The notes beneath the pieces are model-generated. The model worked only from the letters and a program-made list of their open reading frames with translations. It did not search any database and was not told the origin of the DNA. 64,000 nt of DNA, taken from the NCBI GenBank assembly GCA_041917295.1, contig JAYRXX010000025.1, positions 1 to 64,000 on the forward strand, read 5' to 3'. This DNA comes from JADKHR01 sp041917295 (GTDB lineage: Bacteria > Elusimicrobiota > Elusimicrobia > FEN-1173). The translations under genes and the position numbers were made by a program. This document shows positions 52,161-60,730 of this stretch, in pieces (within the stretch, counting starts at the first letter, position 1; each line of letters begins with the position of its first letter).

Positions 52161-54916
52161 CCGTTACAAAAACCCTCTTTCTGGTTGACGCCCATGGTTA
52201 CCTTCATCGGGCGTACCACGCTCTTCCCCCGTTAACCAATTCCAAGGGGGAACCCGTGGGCGCGTTGTTCGGGTTTGCCCGGATGTTGACCAAAATTCTT
52301 CGTCGGCACCGGCCGGACCGGTTGGTGGTGTGTTTCGACGATGCCGCGCCCACGTTTCGGCACAAAGCCTACGGGGACTACAAAGCCCACCGCAAAGAAA
52401 TCGATGACGCTTTAAAATTTCAACTGCCCCTGGCCCGCTCCCTGGTGGACGCCTGGGGACTTCCGTCGGCCGTGTTGCCCGGTTACGAAGCCGACGACGT
52501 GATCGCCACCTTGGCGGAACGCGGCAAGCAAGCGGGTTATGAGGTGGTCGTGGTAACCGCCGACAAAGACGCGCTCCAACTGGTGGGCGGGCCCGTTTCG
52601 GTTCTCAACGAACAACGGGGCGTTCGATATGACGCCGCCGAAGTGGAAAAAAAATACGGCCTTCGGCCGGACCAGATGGTGGACTATTTCGCTCTGGTGG
52701 GCGACAGTTCCGATAACGTGCCCGGCGTGCCCGGTGTGGGGGACAAAACCGCGACAACGTTGTTGCAAAAGTTTGGGACCTTGGACATTCTGTTCGAACA
52801 GTTGGACCAGGTTAAAAGCGCACTGAAAGAAAAACTGCGGGCCCACGAAAAAGAAGCCCGACTCAGTCGGTCGTTGGTCATCTTGGAACGAGACGTGCCC
52901 CTGCCATTGGATGTGGACACCTGCCGCATCCCCGACCGTCCGTCAGAAGATCTTCTCCGTTTTGTGGGTCGGCTGGAATTCAACAGCCTTCTTCCGGAAC
53001 TCAAAGGGACGGCCGAGCCGGATTCGACGATCTCCGCGGGCCCTCCGGCGTCTTCCCCGGACCAAACCGACCCGCCCGCACCAATTCAACCGGTGAACCG
53101 AACCGTTCACACCGTTTTGTCCGAACGGGATCTGGATCGGCTCGTCGGCGAATTGAAGGGGGCCCCTGTTCTGTCGGTGGATGTGGAAACGACGGGTTTG
53201 GACCCGTTTTCCTGTTCGTTGGTGGGCCTTTCTTTGTCGACAAAAGCCGGTTCGGCCTGGTATGTGCCGGTGGGCCACGCTTACCTGGGAGCGCCCGCCC
53301 AGGTGCCGATGGAAAAAGTGCGACGGGCGTTGGCTACCATTTTGGCCGACCCGGCTTTGCCGAAGGTGGGCCACAATTTGAAATTTGACAGCCAGGTGCT
53401 GGCCCGGGCGGGGATGCCGGTTGTTCCGCTTGCGTTCGACACCATGGTGGCGTCCTACTGTCTGAATCCGGGCCGCCAGACCCATGGTCTGAAAGCCCTG
53501 GCGTTGGATCTGTTGGGCGAACCCATGGCCGCCATCGAATCGTTGATCGGCAAAGGCGCCAAACAAATTACCATGGACCAGGTCAAAATCGAAGACGCCG
53601 CTCCCTACGCCGGGGCCGACGCCGAGGTCTCCCTCCGACTAAAAGAATGGATGGAACCTCTCCTGAAAGAAAAAGAGTTGGACCCCCTTTTCCGGAACGT
53701 GGAAATGCCGTTGGTCCCGATTTTGTCGGCCATGGAAGAGTCGGGCGTGGCGTTGGATGTGCCCTATCTCAACGATTTGGCCCAGTCGTTCGGCCGCGAC
53801 ATCGCCCAGACCCAGGCCGAGATCCACGCGTTGGCGGGGGAACCGGTGAACGTGAATTCCCCGAAACAGCTGGCGGTGATTTTGTTTGAGAAACTTAAAC
53901 TGCCGGTGGTGCGAAAAACAAAAACCGGGTTTTCCACTGACGAAGATGTTCTTCAGAAGTTGTCCCATCAGCATCCGTTGCCGGCGCGCATTTTGGCATA
54001 CCGCGAACTGGCCAAACTGAAGAGCACTTACATCGACGCCCTGTTGGCGCTGGTGCGGGAGTCGGGCCGGGTCCACACGAGTTTCAACCAGGCGGTGGCG
54101 GCCACGGGCCGGTTGTCGTCGTCTGACCCGAACCTTCAAAACATTCCCATTCGTACGGATTACGGCCGAAAAATCCGGCGGGCGTTTGTGGCCAAGGAAG
54201 GCTGGACATTTTTGTCGGCGGACTATTCGCAAATTGATCTGCGGGTGTTGGCCCACGTGACGGGCGACCCCGCGTTGGTGGCGGCGTTTCGGCGGGGGGA
54301 CGACATCCATTCGGCCACGGCCCGGGACATTTTTTCATTGGAGCCCCAGGCTCCCGTGAGCGACGATCAGCGCCGTGTGGCCAAAACCGTCAACTTCGGC
54401 ATCGTCTACGGTCAAACGGGGTTTGGGCTCTCTCAACAGTTGGGAATCCCCCTGGGACAAGCCCAATCGTATATCAACGCGTACCTGGAAAAATACGCCG
54501 GGGTGAAAGCCTGGATGGCCCGCATCATTGAGGAAGCCCGCCGCAACGGCTATGTGACCACCCTTCTCAATCGCCGGCGTTATTTGCCCGAGATCAAGGC
54601 GCCGAACACCGCCGTCCGGGGCTTCGCCGAGCGAACCGCCATGAACACCCCCATCCAAGGGACCAGCGCGGACATTATTAAGTTGGCCATGATCCAACTG
54701 GCCCGGTTGTTCAAAGAAAAGAGTTGGAAAACCCGGATGCTTCTGCAAGTGCACGACGATTTGTTGTTCGAGGTGCCGGAGAAAGAGTTGGATCGCGTGG
54801 CGAAACCCATTCAACACGTCATGGAAAACGCCCTGTCTTTGTCGGTCCCCCTCGTCGTGGACCTAAAAAAGGGCCCCAACTGGGCGGACATGAAACGGTT
54901 CGTTGCCCATGCCTGA
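52157..54916 (+). CDS. polA: DNA polymerase I
   Basis: 919 residues, all three domains. 5'-nuclease (about 5-290: VDAHGYLHRAYHAL, ADDVIATLA, GVGDKTATTLL); 3'-5' exonuclease with the catalytic DxE in VDVETTGLD and HNLKFD and YAGADAEVS, so proofreading looks intact; polymerase domain with FLSADYSQIDLRVLAH (motif A), RRVAKTVNFGIVYGQ (motif B, split here) and LLQVHDDLLFEVP (motif C). TTG 52157 overlaps the tlpA stop and has GGAG just upstream. Confidence 0.95.
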   Translation: MTVTKTLFLVDAHGYLHRAYHALPPLTNSKGEPVGALFGFARMLTKILRRHRPDRLVVCFDDAAPTFRHKAYGDYKAHRKEIDDALKFQLPLARSLVDAWGLPSAVLPGYEADDVIATLAERGKQAGYEVVVVTADKDALQLVGGPVSVLNEQRGVRYDAAEVEKKYGLRPDQMVDYFALVGDSSDNVPGVPGVGDKTATTLLQKFGTLDILFEQLDQVKSALKEKLRAHEKEARLSRSLVILERDVPLPLDVDTCRIPDRPSEDLLRFVGRLEFNSLLPELKGTAEPDSTISAGPPASSPDQTDPPAPIQPVNRTVHTVLSERDLDRLVGELKGAPVLSVDVETTGLDPFSCSLVGLSLSTKAGSAWYVPVGHAYLGAPAQVPMEKVRRALATILADPALPKVGHNLKFDSQVLARAGMPVVPLAFDTMVASYCLNPGRQTHGLKALALDLLGEPMAAIESLIGKGAKQITMDQVKIEDAAPYAGADAEVSLRLKEWMEPLLKEKELDPLFRNVEMPLVPILSAMEESGVALDVPYLNDLAQSFGRDIAQTQAEIHALAGEPVNVNSPKQLAVILFEKLKLPVVRKTKTGFSTDEDVLQKLSHQHPLPARILAYRELAKLKSTYIDALLALVRESGRVHTSFNQAVAATGRLSSSDPNLQNIPIRTDYGRKIRRAFVAKEGWTFLSADYSQIDLRVLAHVTGDPALVAAFRRGDDIHSATARDIFSLEPQAPVSDDQRRVAKTVNFGIVYGQTGFGLSQQLGIPLGQAQSYINAYLEKYAGVKAWMARIIEEARRNGYVTTLLNRRRYLPEIKAPNTAVRGFAERTAMNTPIQGTSADIIKLAMIQLARLFKEKSWKTRMLLQVHDDLLFEVPEKELDRVAKPIQHVMENALSLSVPLVVDLKKGPNWADMKRFVAHA

Positions 54917-55742
54917 ACTGCCGGAAGTGGAAACCATCCGGCGGGACCTGGAAAAGTTGGTGGGGGGGCTGACGATCGATCGGGTTCAGGTTCGGGACCG
55001 ACGGGTCCTGGAAGGGTTTGGGCCGGACGGCCGCCCACGGCGGAAAGTGGATCCGGAACAATTTTCTCAGGCTGTGGCGGGGCGGACCGTGGCGGGGGTG
55101 ATCCGACGGGGAAAATACCTCGTTTTTGATTTGGGGTCCGTGTCCCTTTTGGCCCATTTGCGGATGACCGGGCGGCTTGTGGTCGGCCCGCCCGACCAAA
55201 AGGCCCGGGCGGTCCTCTCCTTTCGACAGACAACCGCGGTTTTAAACGTGATCGACACCCGCCGGTTTGGCGAAGTCTGGTTGGCGCCGGATTGGCGGCG
55301 GGACCCTTCCATCGCGGCGTTGGGACCCGAACCCCTTGAACCAATGGATGAGGCGGCCTGGGGTCGATCGTTGCGGCGGTCGGGAGCGGCGTTGCATTCG
55401 GCGCTCCTGGACCAAAAACGCATGGCCGGATTGGGAAACATTTATGTGACGGAAGCCCTTCACTTGTCGGGTCTGCGGCCCACGCGGAAAGCGCGGGCCG
55501 TGCCGGAAAAGGCACTGCCCGTTTTGCTCAAAAATATTCGCGGGGTGTTGGAACGGGGGTTGGCCGATCGGGGCGTTTCGTTCCGGGATTACCGGGACGC
55601 TCAGGGCCAAAAGGGGTTGGCCCAAAAAGGCCTGTTCGTCTATGGGAAGGGAGGGCTTCCTTGTTCCGGGTGCGGGAGTGTTCTTGTCTCGGTCAAAGTA
55701 GGGGGGCGGGGAACCGTCTACTGTCGAAAATGCCAAAAGTGA
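54909..55742 (+). CDS. mutM: Formamidopyrimidine-DNA glycosylase
   Basis: 277 residues. Removes oxidised purines. ATG 54909 gives the required N-terminus PELPEVE (catalytic Pro1 after Met removal, with Glu2). The helix-two-turn-helix has GLGNIYVTEAL, and the C-terminal zinc finger is CSGCGSVL..YCRKCQK. The start overlaps polA by 8 bases. With polA and uvrB it forms the DNA-repair content of the window. Confidence 0.95.
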   Translation: MPELPEVETIRRDLEKLVGGLTIDRVQVRDRRVLEGFGPDGRPRRKVDPEQFSQAVAGRTVAGVIRRGKYLVFDLGSVSLLAHLRMTGRLVVGPPDQKARAVLSFRQTTAVLNVIDTRRFGEVWLAPDWRRDPSIAALGPEPLEPMDEAAWGRSLRRSGAALHSALLDQKRMAGLGNIYVTEALHLSGLRPTRKARAVPEKALPVLLKNIRGVLERGLADRGVSFRDYRDAQGQKGLAQKGLFVYGKGGLPCSGCGSVLVSVKVGGRGTVYCRKCQK

Positions 55743-55759
55743 GAGGGAGCGCGAACTCG

Positions 55760-56410
55760 ATGGTCTCAAAAAATAGGCGCCGTGGAAAGCCGCTCGCCCT
55801 GCCAAGAAAGGGGAAACCCCCATGCGTCGTGGGTCTCACCGGCGGGATGGGCGCTGGGAAGTCCACCGTGTCGGCCTATTTGCGCAACCAAGCCATCCCG
55901 GTGGTGGACGCCGATCAAATTGTTCACCGGGCCCTGGCAAAGGGGGGCGCCGCTTATCGGCGGGTGGTTCGTCTGTTTGGACAATCCTGTGTGGGACCCG
56001 ACGGAGAATTAAACCGGGGCGCGCTGGCCCAGGCGGTGTTTTCAAACCGGCGCCTGCGCAAACAGCTCGAATCGATCTTGCATCCCCTTGTGTTTAAGGA
56101 AATCAAACGGCGGGTGGCGGCCCATCGACGGGGTTTGTTGGTTTTGGACGTGCCGCTATTGTTTGAAACGGGCCTCGACCGCTGGGTGGACCACACGGTC
56201 ACCGTGTGGGCCCCGCGGTCCGTTTGTTTGGCCCGGATGACCGCGTCCAAACGATGGACCCGACCCGACGCCGTCCGACGGTTGAAGGCCCAGATGTCCC
56301 CCCGGGAAAAACGCCGTCGATCGGATTTCTTGTTAGACAACAGCGGATCCCGCCGGGACCTGTATCGCCAAATCGATCGGTTGTTGGCTGCTCTTCCTTT
56401 TTCCCCCTGA
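55760..56410 (+). CDS. coaE: Dephospho-CoA kinase
   Basis: 216 residues. Last step of CoA synthesis. P-loop GLTGGMGAGKSTVSAYL, DADQIVH, LVLDVPLLFETG and DNSGSRRDLYRQI. ATG 55760 follows a GAGAGGGAG site and gives a basic 20-residue N-terminal extension before the P-loop strand, slightly longer than usual. A GC-rich tail and then a 13-G tract follow the stop. Confidence 0.93.
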   Translation: MVSKNRRRGKPLALPRKGKPPCVVGLTGGMGAGKSTVSAYLRNQAIPVVDADQIVHRALAKGGAAYRRVVRLFGQSCVGPDGELNRGALAQAVFSNRRLRKQLESILHPLVFKEIKRRVAAHRRGLLVLDVPLLFETGLDRWVDHTVTVWAPRSVCLARMTASKRWTRPDAVRRLKAQMSPREKRRRSDFLLDNSGSRRDLYRQIDRLLAALPFSP

Positions 56411-56448
56411 AAAGATCGTCTTGAGCGGTTCGTTTGGAGGGTGTGTGT

Positions 56449-56461
56449 GGGGGGGGGGGGG
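56449..56461 (+). repeat. 13-base poly-G tract upstream of giant protein 2
   Basis: Thirteen consecutive G, preceded by a short GTGTGTGT run, end 4 bp before the conserved promoter box. Such tracts slip during replication and can switch promoters. Length could also be an assembly error. Confidence 0.7.
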
Positions 56462-56465
56462 CCGA

Positions 56466-56521
56466 GTTTACAGGATTGTTACAATTTTTTCTCTGTTTCT
56501 TTCGAACGGAATCTCTATAAT
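56466..56521 (+). promoter_or_regulatory. Promoter of giant protein 2 with shared upstream box
   Basis: Box GTTTACAGGATTGTTACAA (56466-56484), TCTTTCG (56498-56504) and TATAAT (56516-56521); ATG 56528 begins 6 bases after the -10, so the mRNA should start at the AUG. Spacing is identical to the promoter at 38051-38106. No standard -35 at 17 bp; the box may bind an activator. Confidence 0.6.
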
Positions 56522-56527
56522 CTAGGT

Positions 56528-59500
56528 ATGGAAGACAGTGCGCCTATCTTGAGGGGCTCGGCTCCCCTGGGGGGGCTCCTCGGAAGAGGGGTTCGGCTGT
56601 TGTTGGCTGCCCTCCTTTTTTCGGGAGACATGGGGGCGTGGGCCGCCCGAGACCTCTGGACAGAACGTCGAAAAGCGGCTTTTTCCGTTCGTGGCGGGTT
56701 GCGTTCCCCCGCCGCGGACCGGTTGGCGGCCTCGTTTCCGTCCGTCGATCCGGGGTTTGTCCCGGCGGAGGCGTCGGGCATGCCCGCCTGGTTGGCGAAC
56801 ACGGTGGGGCTTTATGCCGATGTGGGAACCTATGTTCCTCCCCCGCCGGGCCAACGGCGCGTGTTGATTCATGTTCAGGACCTTCACGCGGTGGAGGAGG
56901 CCCAACGCAACATCGCCTCTCTCCTGGACCAACTGGCGGGATCGGTCGGAGGAACCGACGGTCTGTACGTGGGGTTGGAAGGAGCGGCCGGACCATTTCG
57001 GACCGACGATTTTCGCGCGTTGGCGGCGCCGTCGGTGATCCGGCGGGTTTCGGACCGGTTTTTGCGGGCCGGACTGATTTCGGGGCCCGAATTTTTTAGT
57101 TTGACCACCGAACGCCCGTTTCGTCTGTGGGGCACGGAAGATCCCGCCGCCTACGAAGCCAACGTCCGCGCGTTGACCCAAACCTTCGCCACCCAACCCC
57201 AAGACGACGCCCGCTTGGCCCACGCCCGCCGTCGGATGGACAAGTTAAAAAAGGCCCTCTACCCCCCCGCCCTGCTTGCCCTGGACGAGGCCCAAACCGC
57301 CTACGAATCCGGCCAACTCCCGTTGACGGGGTACGTCCAAAAGATTTCTGAAAATGTTTCGGACCGGGAGATGGGCCCTTCCCTGGTCCGGTATCGGGAA
57401 GCGTTGCGGTTGGAATCGGACCTCTCTCTCAAAAGCGTCGAGGCGGACCAACAACGGCTTCTGGAACATCTTGCGCCTCTCTTGACCGATCTTGAACGCC
57501 GCCGTTTAACCGAGGCCGGGTTGGCTTGCCGGTTGGGCCGGGCACGGCACGGTTCCTTTTTGACCGTCCTAAAAGAAATATGTCGACAACGCCGGGTCGA
57601 CCTGGCCGGGTATCCCCACTTTTTGGCTCACAACGCCTATGTTGAAAAGGTGCAAGGATTGAGGGGGGAAGAGTTGATGGGGGATGTGGAACGTTTGGCT
57701 GATCGTCAAATGCAAGTTTTGGCGGGGGACGCCGCCGTTGTTAAAGCCATCGAGCTGGATCGTGACCTAAAACGGATCGAAAAACTGAACCGCTTTTCGA
57801 TGGTCCCGGACGAATTTGGGAGGTGGACCCAACGTCGGTCAGAGGTGGCCCGATGGTCTCAACGGGGGGCCGATTTGGCCCGGTATGCGGAAAGGTCTGT
57901 CCGGGTTCCCGGTTCTGAAGGTGTTCAACGGGCCAAGGGGAAGGAACCCAAGGGGGCCGACCCTTGGCCGGACCTCTTGGACGTGGCCGACCGGCACGCC
58001 GGTTTTCACCGGTGGGCCGAAACGCGCAATCGTTCGCTGGTTAAAAACCTGTTGGCCCGTTGGACCGACGACCGTCCGGCGGTGTTGGTGGCGGGCGGGT
58101 TCCAAGCAGAGGGTCTTCGCGCCGTCGCCCGGTCCGAAGGGGTGGGTTACATCTCCCTTGTCCCACGGGTGATCCACACCAAACAGTTTCCGCCGCCCCT
58201 GGAATCCTTTCGATCTAAAGGAAAAACAATCAAGTGGCGGTTGCCCGGCCCTTCCTCTCTCCAAAACCGCCTTCGAACCGCGGGTTCGGAGATTGGTTCA
58301 CGAGAGGTTGTTTCAGTGGATAATGGGGAAGTTCCCTTTCCCACCGCGTTTATTGCCACGGTGTATGCCACGCTGGTCATGGATCCGGAATATCAAACTC
58401 CCTTGTCCCCGGGGGCCGTTGAGAAATTGCGGGAGGTGGCACTTACCCGGTTTGGGGTCGACTTGGAGCAAGTCGGTTCGGCCAACGAGAAAGGGGGCTT
58501 GGTGTTGACGGTCCGATTTCCGTCGGTACCCGAAGTCCCCGCCTACACCGTGACGATAAGTCGGGGTGGGCCCAACGGGGAGGCCGGCGATTTCTGGGTG
58601 GGGATTGAATCGGTTTCTTCCTGGCGGCAAGCGGTCGAATTTATTCGCCAGGCGGACAATTTGATTGCATCCCTGGGCCCCGCGATTCGGTTGTGGGCCA
58701 CTCGGGTTTTGCCCCACGCGATCGATCAAACGGGTTTGGCGTTTCGAAAAACGGCCGTATTTCTTATTCCGACGGTTCGTTCAGCCGGTGGATCGGGCCT
58801 CTTGAATTATTTCGGGGGACTGAAGGATCGGTGGACCCAATCGATCCTCTTGGCCCGGGAACGGGAAGACGTGCTCAAGGCGCTCGCCCAACCGCTTGAC
58901 GATCGCAACGCCCGGTTGGCCGCGTTGGCCGCAAACCACACCAGGGTCATGCCCTCGGCATGGGTTCAATCTTTATCCGAAGCGATCAATGGCCACAAGA
59001 TCGGGACTCTAGAGATTGGGGTGGACAAAAAGAGCCTTCTGGTTTCCTTGGGTCAGGGTCAGTCCACCACCCGATTGCGGTTGCATGTGACGTCGGCCAG
59101 GGCCCTCTACGAGCGACCCGCCGACTATTCTCCATACCAACTCGCCCGACGTTCAGACGGGACCATCGACGTGTATTTGGCGGAACCGGTGGTCTCCAGC
59201 CCGGAACGGTTGTTGCCCTTGGTGATCGGTCGTTTGTTGCGTGAAATCAACGGCCAACCGTCGGGGAACCACCGCCTGGAAGAACTTCAGATTTTGTTGG
59301 GGATGTGGGAATCGTTGGCCCAGTACTCCATCAACAGCTGGGCCAGTTATGTTTTGGGAATGAAATTGGAACCGGCAATCGGGGTTCCTTCTGCGGTTCA
59401 ACGCCAGGCCTGGCAACCCGGCGCTGTCCTTGATTTTGTTAACAATACGGAAGAGCAACTGGGTGGGGCCAACACCGGCTTGTTTGTTTTGACCGGGGCT

Positions 59501-60529
59501 TCCCCAAATTCGGAAGCGGATTCTTTGGCTTCAACGGTAACCATGGACGCAGTGGTCAACGTACTTGCGGGTCTTGGTTGGGACACTGAGAGGGCCGGGG
59601 CCACGGCCAAGGGGTTGGTCGAAAATCGGCTGAATCAACGTATTCAGCTGATTGAACAGTTTCAAACCTTGGCGGATCAACGGGGTTTATTGACGCGCCT
59701 TTCCTGGCGGGTGAACCGTCAAGAATTGTCCGCCAGCGGAGCGAACCTGGTGATCGATTTGCTCAAGCACGTGGGTACGTCCCAAGGGCAAATCATGGCG
59801 CTGAACGGGACCCCTTACGAGACGGGACTCCAAACTCAAATGACGGACCAGTTTCCCTATCTGGCGCAAACCTTGCTGGGAATCATGAAAATGGCCGGGC
59901 AACCCCTGGACCGGGCGAGCGTGGAAAATCAGCGCGCTCGGTTGGCGGACATGTGGACTGTTTACGCGGAACATTTTTCCATCGGATACGGCCAACTGTC
60001 TTCGGTTTACTCCCCTCCGGCGGCCTCCGCCACGGTGGCCCAAGCCGAGGGAGTCCTCGTCGGAGTGTTCCACCTGGCCCCCCTTGGCGATGAGAAAGCC
60101 CTCGACCGGGTTCTCGATGTGTTGTTGAGCCGTGACTTGAGCCGGTTTAAAGCAACGCTGTTGGTCCCGGAAAATGGAGACGATTTGAAGGATTCTCTCG
60201 TCAAGGCGCTTGAAAATCGCTTGCGGGTACGGGAAATGACCGACTCTCAAACGGCGGGCGTCACAACATTTCTGGCCGGAGAAAATTTGTTGGTTCTCCC
60301 CGCGGGGGCTGAAAGGATTCAGTTGGATCTGGTGTTTCAGCAAATTACCCAACGCTGGGGAAACGTCACCCATGCGGACGTTTACACCGTCAACGCGGCT
60401 GTTTTTGATATGACCGTGGCGACCCTGCTCTCTTGGAATATCTACGAAAACGGCGTTCTGGTTTCCAATTCCGTCAAATCGGCTTTGGCGGAACAGCGGA
60501 TCCGCGCTTTCATACAGCAACAAGCTTAA
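56528..60529 (+). CDS. Giant secreted protein 2, paralogue of giant protein 1
   Basis: 1,333 residues from ATG 56528; the frame extends upstream to 56441 but that stretch covers the promoter. Hydrophobic N-terminus about 20-42 (VRLLLAALLFSG). The N-domain (about 110-560) aligns with giant 1: LIHVQDLHAVEEAQRN (His120), YVGLEGA, GTEDPAAYEANVRAL, RNRSLVKNL and VAGGFQAEGL, where Gln526 replaces the His of giant 1. The remaining 770 residues (about 600-1333) have no clear membrane segments and do not obviously match giant 1's middle. Higher GC than giant 1. Function unknown. Confidence 0.78.
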   Translation: MEDSAPILRGSAPLGGLLGRGVRLLLAALLFSGDMGAWAARDLWTERRKAAFSVRGGLRSPAADRLAASFPSVDPGFVPAEASGMPAWLANTVGLYADVGTYVPPPPGQRRVLIHVQDLHAVEEAQRNIASLLDQLAGSVGGTDGLYVGLEGAAGPFRTDDFRALAAPSVIRRVSDRFLRAGLISGPEFFSLTTERPFRLWGTEDPAAYEANVRALTQTFATQPQDDARLAHARRRMDKLKKALYPPALLALDEAQTAYESGQLPLTGYVQKISENVSDREMGPSLVRYREALRLESDLSLKSVEADQQRLLEHLAPLLTDLERRRLTEAGLACRLGRARHGSFLTVLKEICRQRRVDLAGYPHFLAHNAYVEKVQGLRGEELMGDVERLADRQMQVLAGDAAVVKAIELDRDLKRIEKLNRFSMVPDEFGRWTQRRSEVARWSQRGADLARYAERSVRVPGSEGVQRAKGKEPKGADPWPDLLDVADRHAGFHRWAETRNRSLVKNLLARWTDDRPAVLVAGGFQAEGLRAVARSEGVGYISLVPRVIHTKQFPPPLESFRSKGKTIKWRLPGPSSLQNRLRTAGSEIGSREVVSVDNGEVPFPTAFIATVYATLVMDPEYQTPLSPGAVEKLREVALTRFGVDLEQVGSANEKGGLVLTVRFPSVPEVPAYTVTISRGGPNGEAGDFWVGIESVSSWRQAVEFIRQADNLIASLGPAIRLWATRVLPHAIDQTGLAFRKTAVFLIPTVRSAGGSGLLNYFGGLKDRWTQSILLAREREDVLKALAQPLDDRNARLAALAANHTRVMPSAWVQSLSEAINGHKIGTLEIGVDKKSLLVSLGQGQSTTRLRLHVTSARALYERPADYSPYQLARRSDGTIDVYLAEPVVSSPERLLPLVIGRLLREINGQPSGNHRLEELQILLGMWESLAQYSINSWASYVLGMKLEPAIGVPSAVQRQAWQPGAVLDFVNNTEEQLGGANTGLFVLTGASPNSEADSLASTVTMDAVVNVLAGLGWDTERAGATAKGLVENRLNQRIQLIEQFQTLADQRGLLTRLSWRVNRQELSASGANLVIDLLKHVGTSQGQIMALNGTPYETGLQTQMTDQFPYLAQTLLGIMKMAGQPLDRASVENQRARLADMWTVYAEHFSIGYGQLSSVYSPPAASATVAQAEGVLVGVFHLAPLGDEKALDRVLDVLLSRDLSRFKATLLVPENGDDLKDSLVKALENRLRVREMTDSQTAGVTTFLAGENLLVLPAGAERIQLDLVFQQITQRWGNVTHADVYTVNAAVFDMTVATLLSWNIYENGVLVSNSVKSALAEQRIRAFIQQQA

Positions 60530-60692
60530 CCCGAAATTCCCAGTTGGATCGCGGGATTCGACGGAAAATTCGGGCCTTTTTTCTTCACAAAAAAGTTTGT
60601 CCGTAGTCCCTGCTACGGCCTGCACTTTTTTGTTCGTAAAAAGGCCCGCCTTTTCCTTCTCGGTCCTCGCGCCCAACTGGGAATTCCGGGTT
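60528..60692. repeat. Palindromic intergenic element 3
   Basis: Outer arms 60528-60547 and 60673-60692 are inverted copies with 19 of 20 bases matching. Inside, a second long imperfect stem brings GGGCCTTTTTTCTTCACAAA against a matching stretch, with a CCGTAG/CTACGG core at its centre. It begins on the stop codon of giant protein 2. Together with the 38 bp after it, this fills the gap before icd; TACAAT near 60703 may be the icd -10. Confidence 0.75.
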
Positions 60693-60730
60693 AAAAAAAC
60701 TACAATGCCGCAAAAACAGGGGGAACCAAC

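Noticed and set aside
56441..56527. N-terminal extension of giant protein 2 by 29 residues
   Set aside because: This stretch includes part of the poly-G tract, the conserved box and the TATAAT element, and no ribosome site precedes it.
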